DNA of 64,000 nucleotides from Candidatus Saccharimonadota bacterium. Its GTDB lineage: Bacteria > Patescibacteriota > Saccharimonadia > Saccharimonadales > UBA10212. The position numbers were made by a program, and so were the translations under genes. This document shows, in pieces, positions 23,279 through 31,073 of the stretch; position 1 is the stretch's first letter, and each line of letters begins with the position of its first letter. The notes under the pieces were generated by a model. It ran no database searches. It worked only from the letters and a program-made list of their open reading frames with translations, and was not told the origin of the DNA. Location: positions 126,846-190,845 of the forward strand of contig JACOWW010000002.1 of the NCBI GenBank assembly GCA_016176605.1, written 5' to 3'.

Positions 23279-23299
23279 AAAAAAGACCCCTTCGGGTCT
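23279..23299 (-). terminator. Intrinsic terminator downstream of the 388-residue-type envelope gene
   Basis: On the minus strand AGACCC-GAAG-GGGTCT followed by six T. It separates the gene at 23329 from gltX. Confidence 0.8.
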
Positions 23300-23328
23300 G
23301 TTCTTAGTCTTCTGCTCTTTGTTTTCTG

Positions 23329-24450
23329 CTAATCGCAGGCGTTTTTGGCAGCTTCCAAAAGTTCTGCGACGTTGAGGCCTATGCCTTCCACGCTGATGGT
23401 ATTACTGCCCTTTGTGCAAGCTGCAGTGCTTTTGTCCTCATCTTGCGATATCACATAAGTTTTATCCTGATCCTGAACGGTTTGGACCTGGGTGCTGGCG
23501 GTTGCTTTTGAAGTAGTGGCGGCTGCTAAAGAAGCCACCGGTTGGTTGGATGACTTCTCTGTTACAGTGTATTTTTTGGAGCTGTCGGTAGTTGATAAAA
23601 CTGTGGTAATGACGGCGTTCTCAGCTGCCGTGATAGGCCCGATCTTATAGCCGGAAATTGGCGCCGGCAGACTGGCATTAACGCCGGCTTTAGCAGCTGC
23701 CAATTTTAGTGAAGCTTGAGGCACCTTGCGCCAGACAATGAACCCAACTACGCCAGCAACTACTAAGACCACCAAACAAATAGCCAGCCATTTTGGCACG
23801 CGGCCAAACAGCCGGCGCCGGCTGCGCGCCTTTTTGTCTGATAACTTTTTATGAGCGTCGGCGTGGGCTAGCGCGTAATCGAGGAGACGCTCCAGCCGAT
23901 TATGTGAAGTTTGGCTAATAACTGTGGGCATGGCCACTGAAACGGCTGCGCTGCGGTGTGAGCGGGCGGTTTTTGACGATGATATGACTTCACCGCTTTT
24001 GGCCTCGGAATGGCGCGAAAAAGGCAGCAGACCAAAGCGCTGAACTTTAGAATTTTGGGCGACGCCGGCGGCGCGGGAGGCTCGGGCGTGATCAGGCGAC
24101 AAAGTGCGGGACGTGATTTTATCTTCTGATTTGACCTGGGCCGGTTTTTTGACGACGGAGCGCATCAGTGTCTTGGAGCGTTCCGGTTTGCGGTGCCACG
24201 TACCGGCTGGTGCCTGGCGCCCCATGGCATGAATAGAGCGCTTCAGCGCGCTCTTTCTAATGGCTCTAGCGGGCTTAGTAAAGCCGTCAATTGTCAGATT
24301 ACTGATGGGGTTTTTAATATGCTGGGCGGCTTTTTTGGCTGCCCCCAGTAGTCTTCCGCTTACCGCGTCATAGCGGTTGCCGTTGATTTCTATAATACTA
24401 GATGTTTTGCTCACTAATTCAGATACCCCTAAATGTGGTATAAAGCCCAT
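23329..24450 (-). CDS. Single-pass membrane protein, unknown function
   Basis: Long, basic, low-complexity cytoplasmic part with many Arg/Lys/Ser, then one membrane span (WLAICLVVLVVAGVVGFIVW). A Ser/Thr-rich outer part ends in a Cys-containing strand. No family recognised; the bitopic layout is common in CPR envelopes. ATG 24450 is preferred because GGAG lies 5 nt upstream; an in-frame ATG exists at 24495. A hairpin AGAGCGC/GCGCTCT (24235-24254) lies inside the basic part and may be another in-gene palindrome. Confidence 0.6.
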   Translation of the reverse strand: MGFIPHLGVSELVSKTSSIIEINGNRYDAVSGRLLGAAKKAAQHIKNPISNLTIDGFTKPARAIRKSALKRSIHAMGRQAPAGTWHRKPERSKTLMRSVVKKPAQVKSEDKITSRTLSPDHARASRAAGVAQNSKVQRFGLLPFSRHSEAKSGEVISSSKTARSHRSAAVSVAMPTVISQTSHNRLERLLDYALAHADAHKKLSDKKARSRRRLFGRVPKWLAICLVVLVVAGVVGFIVWRKVPQASLKLAAAKAGVNASLPAPISGYKIGPITAAENAVITTVLSTTDSSKKYTVTEKSSNQPVASLAAATTSKATASTQVQTVQDQDKTYVISQDEDKSTAACTKGSNTISVEGIGLNVAELLEAAKNACD

Positions 24451-24565
24451 GATACTCCGAATACAATTCTTATGCAAATGCTTACGCTCGGTCAACGGAT
24501 AACGCCTGGTGAACAGTAAACGGTGAAAGGTGAATTGCTTTAGGTGTTAAACTAAAGCTGATGGA

Positions 24566-24670
24566 TCCCGTTAGAACCCAAAAGACTTACAATGTTGATA
24601 TGCGTCTTGAAACATGCACACGTGTTCAAACGTTCACTTATGGTTATAAGTTAAGTGGGTTCTAACGGGA
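24566..24670 (+). repeat. 105-bp promoter-bearing repeat, copy 1
   Basis: Ends are mutual inverses: TCCCGTTAGAACCCA and TGGGTTCTAACGGGA. The inside has an ACACGTGT palindrome and TATAAG near 24645. Copy 2 (27534-27638) is the reverse complement with only about seven differences. The A of the downstream ATG is the last base of the repeat. Confidence 0.85.
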
Positions 24671-26151
24671 TGGATTTCTTAGACCCTCGTAAACGCCGCG
24701 CCCACACCGTAAGATTGGCAATTGGTTATTTTTTAACCGCCATAGCAATTGGCCTAACGTCGGTAATTTTGGTTTATGGTGCTTACGGTTACGGTATCAA
24801 TACCAAGACTGGCGACATTATCCAAAACGGCTTGTTATTTGTAGATTCCAAACCCAGCGGCGCCGACATTTATCTCAATGGCCAAAAGAACCAATCTGCG
24901 ACGGGGGCTCGGCTAACATTGCCGGCCGGCAATTACGAACTTTTGATTAAAAAGGCCGGTTACCGGGACTGGAGCCGCAAGTTTACTCTCGACGAACATA
25001 GCATCGTGCGTTATACGTACCCCTTCTTATTTCCGCTTAATTTACAGAGCCAGACTATCAAAGCCTATGAGGCGGCTCCATCAGTCGTGACGCAAAGCCC
25101 GGATAAACGCTGGTTATTTGTCCAAAAGCCAATAGCCGGCTCAAAAGAAATTACTTTCGACGTCTTTGACACCACTAAATTAGACCAACTGCCAGTGGCG
25201 ATATCTATGCCGGCAACGCTTCTGGGCGGCAATGGTGAAGGCGATAGTTTTAAGGTCGTGGAGTGGACTTCAGATAATAATCACTTGCTGATCGAGCATA
25301 GTTATCAAGGCGGCAGCGAATTTATTGTTTTCAGCCGGGTAGATCCCGCCACTTCGTTTAACGTTAATCGCACTTTTAACCTTTCGCCGTCACAGGTTGC
25401 CCTTCGCAACCAGAAAGTCGACCAGCTATACCTTTACCAATCAGAGGGCGGCCTTTTGCAAATAGGCGACGTAACTAAGGCTACGCTTGAGCCTCTACTG
25501 AACCGTGTCCTGGCTTTTAAACCTTACGGCTCGAATTTACTGACTTATGTAACCGACCAAAAGGTCGCTGCCGGCCAGGTAATGGCCCGTATCTGGGAAA
25601 ACGGCAAGACTTACCCGCTCTATACTTTCGCGGCCGGCACTAAATATTTGGTTGATGCCGCCCAATTCCAGGGACACTTTTATTACGTGGCCGGTAGTGA
25701 TATGGCCGACCGTATAAACATCTATAAAGATCCCCTTAGCGGCATTAAAGACCCGGCGACTGCCAAAGCTATCCCGCTGATCTCCCTGTCCGATTCCGGC
25801 GCTCTTATGCTGGCTTTTTCCGACAATGCCCGTTTTATCGGCGTGCAGGCTGGCCAAAAGTTCGGAATTTATGATATAGAAACGCAGTCGCGTTACCATT
25901 ACAGTCTATCGGCACCGCTTTCAGGGGAAATGCACTGGATGGACGGTCACCGCCTGATTGGGCTCTCGGGCGGCTCTATCATCGCCCTTGATGCCGATTC
26001 CAATAATCAGCAAACACTGCTGCCGGCAATTGACGCAGACAGCGTTTTCTTCGATAAAAACTACAATCAAATGCTTACTGTGGCGGCCACCGATAATGGA
26101 GCCGCATTGCAGCGTACAGATTTACGAGCAGGAACAGATCTCCCCAAGTAA
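24670..26151 (+). CDS. PEGA-domain membrane protein with propeller-like ectodomain
   Basis: 493 residues from ATG 24670 (a GTG five codons earlier lies in the repeat). One membrane span (about 16-39), then a PEGA domain (SKPSGADIYLNG ... LPAGNYELLIKKAGY). The remaining 350 residues form repeated beta strands with TDNNHLLI and DNARFIGVQAG, like a beta-propeller. PEGA proteins are surface-bound; binding partner unknown. It is driven from the same 105-bp repeat as the convergent sortase gene, which suggests joint control. Confidence 0.75.
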   Translation: MDFLDPRKRRAHTVRLAIGYFLTAIAIGLTSVILVYGAYGYGINTKTGDIIQNGLLFVDSKPSGADIYLNGQKNQSATGARLTLPAGNYELLIKKAGYRDWSRKFTLDEHSIVRYTYPFLFPLNLQSQTIKAYEAAPSVVTQSPDKRWLFVQKPIAGSKEITFDVFDTTKLDQLPVAISMPATLLGGNGEGDSFKVVEWTSDNNHLLIEHSYQGGSEFIVFSRVDPATSFNVNRTFNLSPSQVALRNQKVDQLYLYQSEGGLLQIGDVTKATLEPLLNRVLAFKPYGSNLLTYVTDQKVAAGQVMARIWENGKTYPLYTFAAGTKYLVDAAQFQGHFYYVAGSDMADRINIYKDPLSGIKDPATAKAIPLISLSDSGALMLAFSDNARFIGVQAGQKFGIYDIETQSRYHYSLSAPLSGEMHWMDGHRLIGLSGGSIIALDADSNNQQTLLPAIDADSVFFDKNYNQMLTVAATDNGAALQRTDLRAGTDLPK

Positions 26152-26277
26152 ATCCTTTAACCATTAACCTTTCACCATTTACCATGCATTAACCTTTATC
26201 CTTTAACATTTATTCATGGATAACGGTTAACAGATAACGTACTGTAAACGGTTAACGGTAAACGGTAAACGGCCGCT
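26152..26277. repeat. Degenerate AACGGTAAAC inverted tract between convergent genes
   Basis: CCATTAACCTTTCACC units on the left, GGTTAACGGTAAACGG units on the right; they could fold into one long imperfect hairpin. No run of T, so terminator activity is uncertain. Confidence 0.55.
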
Positions 26278-27534
26278 TTAGCGGCTCAGCCAGCCCCAGA
26301 TTCGGGACCATAGGCTGGGCGCATTGCTTGCCAATATGCGTGGTTGAGGCGCGTTTTGGGGCGCTTGACCGGTGTTTGTGCTGGGGTCGGGGCTTATCTG
26401 TTCGCCTACAACAACCAAGCGGTTAAGGCTGGTGCCCGGCGGATCGCAGGTAATCAGCGAGACCGTTGCCTGTTTGTCACGCGGCCCCAAAACCGCCACG
26501 TTGGTTGGCTCAACGACTTCTCTGAGGTAGACCTGGTAGGTATAACGTTTGCCGTCTTTTTGCAGATAAAAAACATCACCCTTTTCCAGCCGGTTTAAAA
26601 GCACAAAAGCAAACTTGTACTTGCCCTTATTAAAAATATTATTGCTGGAATGACCGACAATGGCCAGGTTGCCATTTTGCCCCGGCAAAGCTGTATTCGC
26701 ATAGTGAACCACGCCATTTTCCAGGGTTTTTTGAATGTCGCTTTCCTCGATAGAATTGACGCCGTAAACAACTGGTATCTGCACATTAATTTTGGGTATG
26801 ATTATTTCTGGAGCGCTCCCGACCGCCAGAGCTTCACTGATCAATGGTGTGTTTGTCACGTTGCGGCTGGGTTGAATAAAAGGCGCGATAAAACGTTCGT
26901 TAAAAAATCCGAATAGAACTATCAAAACGGCTCCGGTGCCGGCGGCCAGGCCAAAAAGCAATGATTGCAGCTTCTTGGGGGGCTGGCGTTTCGCCGGCTG
27001 GCGCGTTTTTTTCATTACGCGGCTGCGCAGCTCACCCAGTGTTTTCCTAACGGCCTTAACAGTCCTAGGCTGGCGATCATGATCCCTTACGGTTTGCACG
27101 GCTTCGGGTATGGGGGCTATTGGCAATACCTGGCCGGTAGCCGCGGCGAATTGCGAGGTCGCGGCATGCATTTTATAAAACTCATTCCAGACTTCATGTT
27201 TTTCCTCGTCAGGTAGTTTCTGGTAGTATTCGTGCCACTCGGTCTGGATTTGCGCCAAGCTCTTGCCGGAATTTGTTAGGCTGTTAACGAACTGCTGGTG
27301 TTTGGAAAATTTGGTTGTCGGGCTTAGTTGCTCGACTTCTTCCGCTTCTACGCTAGCATCTGGCTCGCCGGCGTAAGCGGCTGCGATCTTTTTACGGATT
27401 AAATCAGCCGCCGGATTTTTATCGTCATCCGGCTGCTCCGAGTACTGCCTAGTACCCGGCTGTGCCAGGTGCTGTCCAGTGCCTGGCAGCGGCAAAGCCG
27501 CATCAAACTGATTCTTTTTTTGCTCGTCATCCAT
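26278..27534 (-). CDS. Sortase-family transpeptidase
   Basis: Membrane enzyme that anchors surface proteins by cleaving a sorting signal. A long disordered N-terminus (about 180 residues) is followed by a span (SLLFGLAAGTGAVLIVLF) and a sortase barrel. His is in NLAIVGHSS, Cys in SLITCDPPGTSLNR, with Arg in the last motif, so the triad is complete. The class is not certain; ITCDPPGT resembles classes D/E. It starts at ATG 27534 in copy 2 of the 105-bp repeat. It converges with the PEGA gene. Confidence 0.88.
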   Translation of the reverse strand: MDDEQKKNQFDAALPLPGTGQHLAQPGTRQYSEQPDDDKNPAADLIRKKIAAAYAGEPDASVEAEEVEQLSPTTKFSKHQQFVNSLTNSGKSLAQIQTEWHEYYQKLPDEEKHEVWNEFYKMHAATSQFAAATGQVLPIAPIPEAVQTVRDHDRQPRTVKAVRKTLGELRSRVMKKTRQPAKRQPPKKLQSLLFGLAAGTGAVLIVLFGFFNERFIAPFIQPSRNVTNTPLISEALAVGSAPEIIIPKINVQIPVVYGVNSIEESDIQKTLENGVVHYANTALPGQNGNLAIVGHSSNNIFNKGKYKFAFVLLNRLEKGDVFYLQKDGKRYTYQVYLREVVEPTNVAVLGPRDKQATVSLITCDPPGTSLNRLVVVGEQISPDPSTNTGQAPQNAPQPRILASNAPSLWSRIWGWLSR

Positions 27535-27638
27535 CCCGTTAGAACCCACTTAACTTATAACTATTAATGAACGGCTGAACACGTGTGCATGTTTCAAGAC
27601 GCATATCAACATTGTAGGTCTTTTGGGTTCTAACGGGA
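27534..27638 (-). repeat. 105-bp promoter-bearing repeat, copy 2 (inverted)
   Basis: Reverse complement of 24566-24670 at over 90 percent identity. It holds the presumed promoter and the ATG of the sortase gene. The two copies enclose 2.9 kb as inverted repeats. Confidence 0.85.
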
Positions 27639-27670
27639 TTCATGAATTAGGCTAACCCTTATTGTACAAT

Positions 27671-27703
27671 GAGCGGGGCAAGCTGGTAGACATGCAGGAC
27701 TCA
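27671..27703 (+). pseudogene. 5' tRNA-Leu-like fragment
   Basis: GGGGCAAGCTGGTAGACATG then CAGGACTCA matches the D arm and start of the anticodon arm of a Leu-type tRNA. It stops in the anticodon loop, where the double hairpin begins. Confidence 0.5.
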
Positions 27704-27742
27704 CCCTGTCATGCGACAGGGTGCCCTATCGAATGATAGGGC
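27702..27742. repeat. 40-bp double hairpin, copy 2
   Basis: CACCCTGTC-ATGC-GACAGGGTG then GCCCTATC-GAAT-GATAGGGC. It is the inverse of copy 1 with compensatory changes, and again sits in a tRNA loop. Confidence 0.8.
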
Positions 27743-27775
27743 AAAATCAAATACAATATTTACGTAACTGAACGT

Positions 27776-27862
27776 GCCGGGATGGCGGAATTGGTAGACG
27801 CGCGGGACTCAAAATCCCGTATCCGCAAGGATGTGAGAGTTCAAGTCTCTCTCCCGGCACCA
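27776..27862 (+). tRNA. tRNA-Leu (CAA)
   Basis: Class II tRNA of 87 nt: acceptor GCCGGGA/TCCCGGC, anticodon stem CGGGA/TCCCG with loop CTCAAAA (anticodon CAA, reads TTG). It has a long variable arm (GTATCCGCAAGGATGTG), T arm GAGAG-TTCAAGT-CTCTC, encoded CCA. Confidence 0.95.
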
Positions 27863-27907
27863 TTGGGTAGCAATAGCGTGTCGGTTCGACTCCGACCTGC
27901 GCCACCA
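27863..27907 (+). pseudogene. 3' tRNA-like fragment
   Basis: Ends in a perfect T arm (GTCGG-TTCGACT-CCGAC), then CTGCGCC-A-CCA. No matching 5' acceptor GGCGCAG is present upstream. It could be the other half of the relic at 27671 or a tRNA 3' end left by an integrating element. Confidence 0.5.
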
Positions 27908-27995
27908 GACTGTGTCCCTCCTTGCCCACCAAAATAAGGCTGTTGCCTATTCTCGCTTTCTAGAGTAAATTTAAGTTGTTAAATAAAAACAAAAA
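27908..27995. other. Intergenic
   Basis: AT-rich leader of the lycopene cyclase-like pair; no clear promoter or Shine-Dalgarno recognised. Confidence 0.3.
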
Positions 27996-28331
27996 ATGCC
28001 TCGACCACACACCGCATATTTAATCTGGGTCTTTATCTTTTTGGTCATACCCGGAGCTATTCTGTGGTTTGCGGCTTGGCAAACTTTTTGGAAATATCGC
28101 AAGGCTTTTACTCAGTGCATACTTATTGCACTCATAATAGGGCTGGCGTGGGACTTTTTTGCGATAAAAACTGAAATCTGGGGTTGGCCCGAACAGTGCT
28201 GCGCCCTGCCCAGGGTCTATGGCCTCCCGTTAGAAGAAGTGCTATTTATTGTTTTTACAGCCAATGTCATATGTGCTACCTCTCTCATCGCTAGGGAAAT
28301 TTATTTAAACCACAGGAAGCAACTAAGATGA
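27996..28331 (+). CDS. Lycopene cyclase domain protein, first half (CrtYc-like)
   Basis: 111 residues, three membrane spans. It carries the small-cyclase signature: WDFFAIKTEIWGWP then YGLPLEEVLFIV. Heterodimeric lycopene beta-cyclases of Gram-positive bacteria are made of two such halves. ATGA overlap with the next gene shows coupled translation. Other carotenoid genes are not in the window, so the substrate is inferred; beta-carotene would be the precursor of retinal for the heliorhodopsin at 60.8 kb. Confidence 0.75.
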   Translation: MPRPHTAYLIWVFIFLVIPGAILWFAAWQTFWKYRKAFTQCILIALIIGLAWDFFAIKTEIWGWPEQCCALPRVYGLPLEEVLFIVFTANVICATSLIAREIYLNHRKQLR

Positions 28332-28726
28332 AGCTGGGACAGCTAACCTATATATTTTCCATATTTCTCTTCTCTGGCACTTTCGTCTTAGCCAAATGGC
28401 ATAAGGACAAAAAAATTCTAAAAAAGTATGAACTAGTAATCCTGTTGGTTATATTATTCTTTTTACCATTTACAGCTTTTGATTACTTTGCCCTGAAATG
28501 GGGCGCATGGTTTTATAATCCACAGCGGACACTTGATATAAAACTGTCAGCGGAAATAGAAACATATTTATTCGCAGTCGGAGTAACGTGCTCAATGGCT
28601 ATAGTCGCAATTGCTTCTGCCGTGAGAGTGGATCGCAGCTTAAAAGTTAAGAAAAAACAGATTCGTATGAAGCCGAAGTTAAAGCTTCGAAGGGCTTTTG
28701 GGGATTCTGGAGCCACCAGACGCTAG
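28328..28726 (+). CDS. Lycopene cyclase domain protein, second half (CrtYd-like)
   Basis: 132 residues with three membrane spans and the same signature in weaker form (FDYFALKWGAWFYNP then EIETYLFA). Ends in a basic tail. Starts in the ATGA of the previous gene, as expected for subunits made in equal amounts. The last 80 bp run antisense into the 3' end of the hydrate dehydratase-like gene. Known partner of crtYc in other taxa; here assigned by motif and pairing. Confidence 0.7.
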   Translation: MKLGQLTYIFSIFLFSGTFVLAKWHKDKKILKKYELVILLVILFFLPFTAFDYFALKWGAWFYNPQRTLDIKLSAEIETYLFAVGVTCSMAIVAIASAVRVDRSLKVKKKQIRMKPKLKLRRAFGDSGATRR

Positions 28727-29447
28727 CGAATGCCGCTAACTCTATTTGCCAGTTAGACTCCTGCGGGGCTGGCGTGGTACTTACCTGTCCACTGCTGGCG
28801 ACAATAAAATGATCGGCGTGTTTTATAATAATTTGTCCCAGGTTGCCGCTGGTCCAATCATGCAGTAAGAGGACAATATCGGCCAGCATCATGCTATTCA
28901 GCGCCGGTGTGGCTGGCCGATTAAACTTAGCTAGTTTTTGCAGTTTACCCAGGTTTATAACAGATGCAGTCCCTGGTCGGTTTATTAACGGGCTGTTAGT
29001 TGATATGAAATAATCCAATCCATCGCCGGCCACAGTTACCTGCCCCTTGTATTTATCTAATAATTTTTCAAGCAAAATTGCGGTTTCGGAGTTTCTGCCA
29101 AAATCACCGGCCAGCAAAACCCCGTCTGCCCATGCCGCTTCCTCTAGCAGCTTTGCAAGGCTTGGCCTTGCAAAGCTGCCGCTGGGCGTACTTGGAGCGA
29201 ACTGGGCTTCGGGCATCATTCTGCCGACCGTTTTTTGCAATTTATCTGGCAACAAAACACGGACTAATCCGATGCCAGCCCTTTCGGCTGCGGCGTAGGC
29301 CGCCGCCGGCGCAGCAAAACCGTGCAGATTACCGCCGACAATTAATAGCTTGCCGGCAAGGCGCTTATTCTCCGGCCGGCTCCAAAGCAGGTCCGGAAAT
29401 AGAGGGCTACCTTTAGTTTGTTTTAGCCAGTATGTATTTTCCATCAC
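28647..29447 (-). CDS. NAD(P)H-hydrate dehydratase-like (YjeF C-terminal/carbohydrate kinase fold)
   Basis: 266 residues. LLIVGGNLHGFAAPAAAYAAAERAGIGLVRV and WADGVLLAGDFGRNSET resemble the ADP/ATP-dependent hydrate dehydratase that repairs NAD(P)HX. A later DIVLLLHDW lacks the full GxGD signature, so activity is uncertain. Residues around SFARPSLAKLL are encoded by a perfect 33-bp palindrome (29147-29179), an in-frame insertion candidate. Start overlaps the HAD gene by 35 bp; likely last gene of the smpB operon. Confidence 0.6.
   Translation of the reverse strand: MMENTYWLKQTKGSPLFPDLLWSRPENKRLAGKLLIVGGNLHGFAAPAAAYAAAERAGIGLVRVLLPDKLQKTVGRMMPEAQFAPSTPSGSFARPSLAKLLEEAAWADGVLLAGDFGRNSETAILLEKLLDKYKGQVTVAGDGLDYFISTNSPLINRPGTASVINLGKLQKLAKFNRPATPALNSMMLADIVLLLHDWTSGNLGQIIIKHADHFIVASSGQVSTTPAPQESNWQIELAAFASVWWLQNPQKPFEALTSASYESVFS
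29147..29179. repeat. 33-bp palindrome inside the hydrate dehydratase-like gene
   Basis: GCAGCTTTGCAAGG, CTTGG, CCTTGCAAAGCTGC: 14-bp perfect arms, 11 codons, in frame. Confidence 0.65.
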
Positions 29448-30141
29448 GCATTTCTAGTTCATAAACTATGTTTTTGCGTTCGATAACAATTTTCCAGCCC
29501 TTAGTTTTGGCGTGTTCGAAAAGTTTTTGTTCAGGATTAAAAGCAATCGGAGTCTTGACTATTTCCATCATTGAGATATCGCCGGCGCTGTCACCTACGG
29601 CAATACTGTCAGCTATACTGGCGCGATGTTTATCGATCAGCTCTTGTAAAACTACGTGCTTGCCGCCCAAATGGGCGGTCATCGCCCCTGTGAACTTGTC
29701 CTTTTCATGTTCGTAAATCGTACCTACGCAATCATCGAAACTGTAATGTTTAGCAATTTTACTGACAATTTCCATCTGTGAGCCGGAAATGGCGAACAAT
29801 AAATAATCTTCTTTTTTTAGCCGTTTTACAAGCTCCCGTGTGTAGATATAAATCTGGTCTTTGTATTCATCAAAAACTGCATTAACCGCTTTTTTAAAAT
29901 CTTTATAACTTAGATCCAGCAGTAACTTTTCATAAGCCACGACCAGCTCCGATTGGTAAGCGCTAAAGGCCTCGCTGTGGGTACGTTGTTTCCACACCAT
30001 CCGCGCGTCGCGAATAGATTGGTAAGTCTTGGCATCAATCAAACCGCGCTTGGCCAGCGCATCAGCGATAGCGTGGTAAAGCTGCCACCTAATTAGCGTC
30101 CCGTCAATATCAAAAACCGCAAAAGGTCTCCTTGTGCTCAT
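29413..30141 (-). CDS. HAD-family phosphatase (SerB-like)
   Basis: 242 residues. HAD motif I FDIDGTL at the start, motif II SGSQ (IISGSQME position near 115), motif III Lys in KDKFTG, motif IV GDSAGDISMM. The helical cap after motif I fits HAD-IB enzymes such as phosphoserine phosphatase, but the substrate is unknown. Overlaps xthA by 4 bases and the next gene by 35, so it is in a tight operon. Confidence 0.85.
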   Translation of the reverse strand: MSTRRPFAVFDIDGTLIRWQLYHAIADALAKRGLIDAKTYQSIRDARMVWKQRTHSEAFSAYQSELVVAYEKLLLDLSYKDFKKAVNAVFDEYKDQIYIYTRELVKRLKKEDYLLFAISGSQMEIVSKIAKHYSFDDCVGTIYEHEKDKFTGAMTAHLGGKHVVLQELIDKHRASIADSIAVGDSAGDISMMEIVKTPIAFNPEQKLFEHAKTKGWKIVIERKNIVYELEMRDGKYILAKTN

Positions 30142-31073
30142 ATATCTAGTGTAATACTAACTGGGGCATGATCGGAACCCATGACCTCAGAATGGATCTC
30201 GGCTTTCTTTATCTTAGGAGCCAGTTTTTTGGAGACTAGAAGATAGTCAATGCGCCAGCCGACGTTTCGAGCTCGGGCGTTGGCCCAGTGTGTCCACCAG
30301 CTGTAATGGCCATTGCCTTTGTGGAACAGACGGAATGTATCTATAAAACCGGCGTCGATATATTTTTGGAAGCCTTCGCGCTCTTCATTAGTGAAACCTT
30401 TTTTGCCCTTATTTTCTTTTGGCCGGGCTAAATCATCCTCGGTGTGGGCGACATTTAGGTCACCGCAAAAGACCACTGGTTTGAGCTCCTCCAGTTCCTT
30501 CACATAAGCTAAAAAGGCCGGATCCCAGTGTTCGTATTTCAGTGGCAGGCGGCTCAAATCATCCTTGGCATTGATGGTATAAACATTTACCAGCCAAAAC
30601 TTGTCGAACTCTGCGGCGATGACCCTGCCCTCGTTAGCTGAATCGCGAGTTTTATCATCTATAAAATTGTATTTTTTAGCAAAACTTTCAGGGAAACCAT
30701 CAATTACCTTGAGCGGTTTGATTTTGGTAAAAATGGCGGTACCGGAATAGCCAGCCTTATGGGCTGAGTTCCAATACTCTTCATAGTCGGGCAAGTCGAT
30801 TTCGGCCTGTCCTTGCTGGGCTTTAGTTTCTTGCAGGCAAACGATATCCGGCTTACGTTTAGCTATAAAATCTTGAAATGCACCTTTGCGTACTACCGCC
30901 CTTATACCATTCACATTCCACGAATAAATACGCAGCGCACCGCCCTGCCGCCTGGCTGAGCCAGTCGCACCGTCGGTGCTTTTGGCGCTCTGCGGCGTTG
31001 CCGGCTGTGCTGCTCGCGCGCTGTATTTCTTCATACAGCTTGCTCCGCTTCTCGCCAGCGCCTTGCATAGCAT
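30138..31073 (-). CDS. xthA: Exodeoxyribonuclease III, repeat-derived N-terminus
   Basis: AP endonuclease/3'-5' exonuclease for base excision repair. Typical motifs: IYSWNVNGIRA, CLQETKA with the catalytic Glu, CGDLNVAHTEDDLA, WRIDYLL and GSDHAPV. The normal protein would start at about residue 48 (LRIYSW, where the family has MRIYSW). The codons before it come from the 172-bp hairpin repeat at 30921-31092. So a start inside the repeat (ATG 31073 or 31034), or non-canonical CTG initiation, must be used. It follows smpB by 23 bp. Confidence 0.92.
   Translation of the reverse strand: MLCKALARSGASCMKKYSARAAQPATPQSAKSTDGATGSARRQGGALRIYSWNVNGIRAVVRKGAFQDFIAKRKPDIVCLQETKAQQGQAEIDLPDYEEYWNSAHKAGYSGTAIFTKIKPLKVIDGFPESFAKKYNFIDDKTRDSANEGRVIAAEFDKFWLVNVYTINAKDDLSRLPLKYEHWDPAFLAYVKELEELKPVVFCGDLNVAHTEDDLARPKENKGKKGFTNEEREGFQKYIDAGFIDTFRLFHKGNGHYSWWTHWANARARNVGWRIDYLLVSKKLAPKIKKAEIHSEVMGSDHAPVSITLDI

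Noticed and set aside
24655-27549. Composite transposon bounded by the 105-bp repeats
   Set aside because: No transposase between or near the repeats, and each repeat supplies the start of the adjoining gene, so they act as promoter regions.
27747-27932. 61-codon minus-strand frame over tRNA-Leu
   Set aside because: It is the antisense of tRNA sequence; frames ending in GERLELSHPCGYG are a known artefact of tRNA genes.
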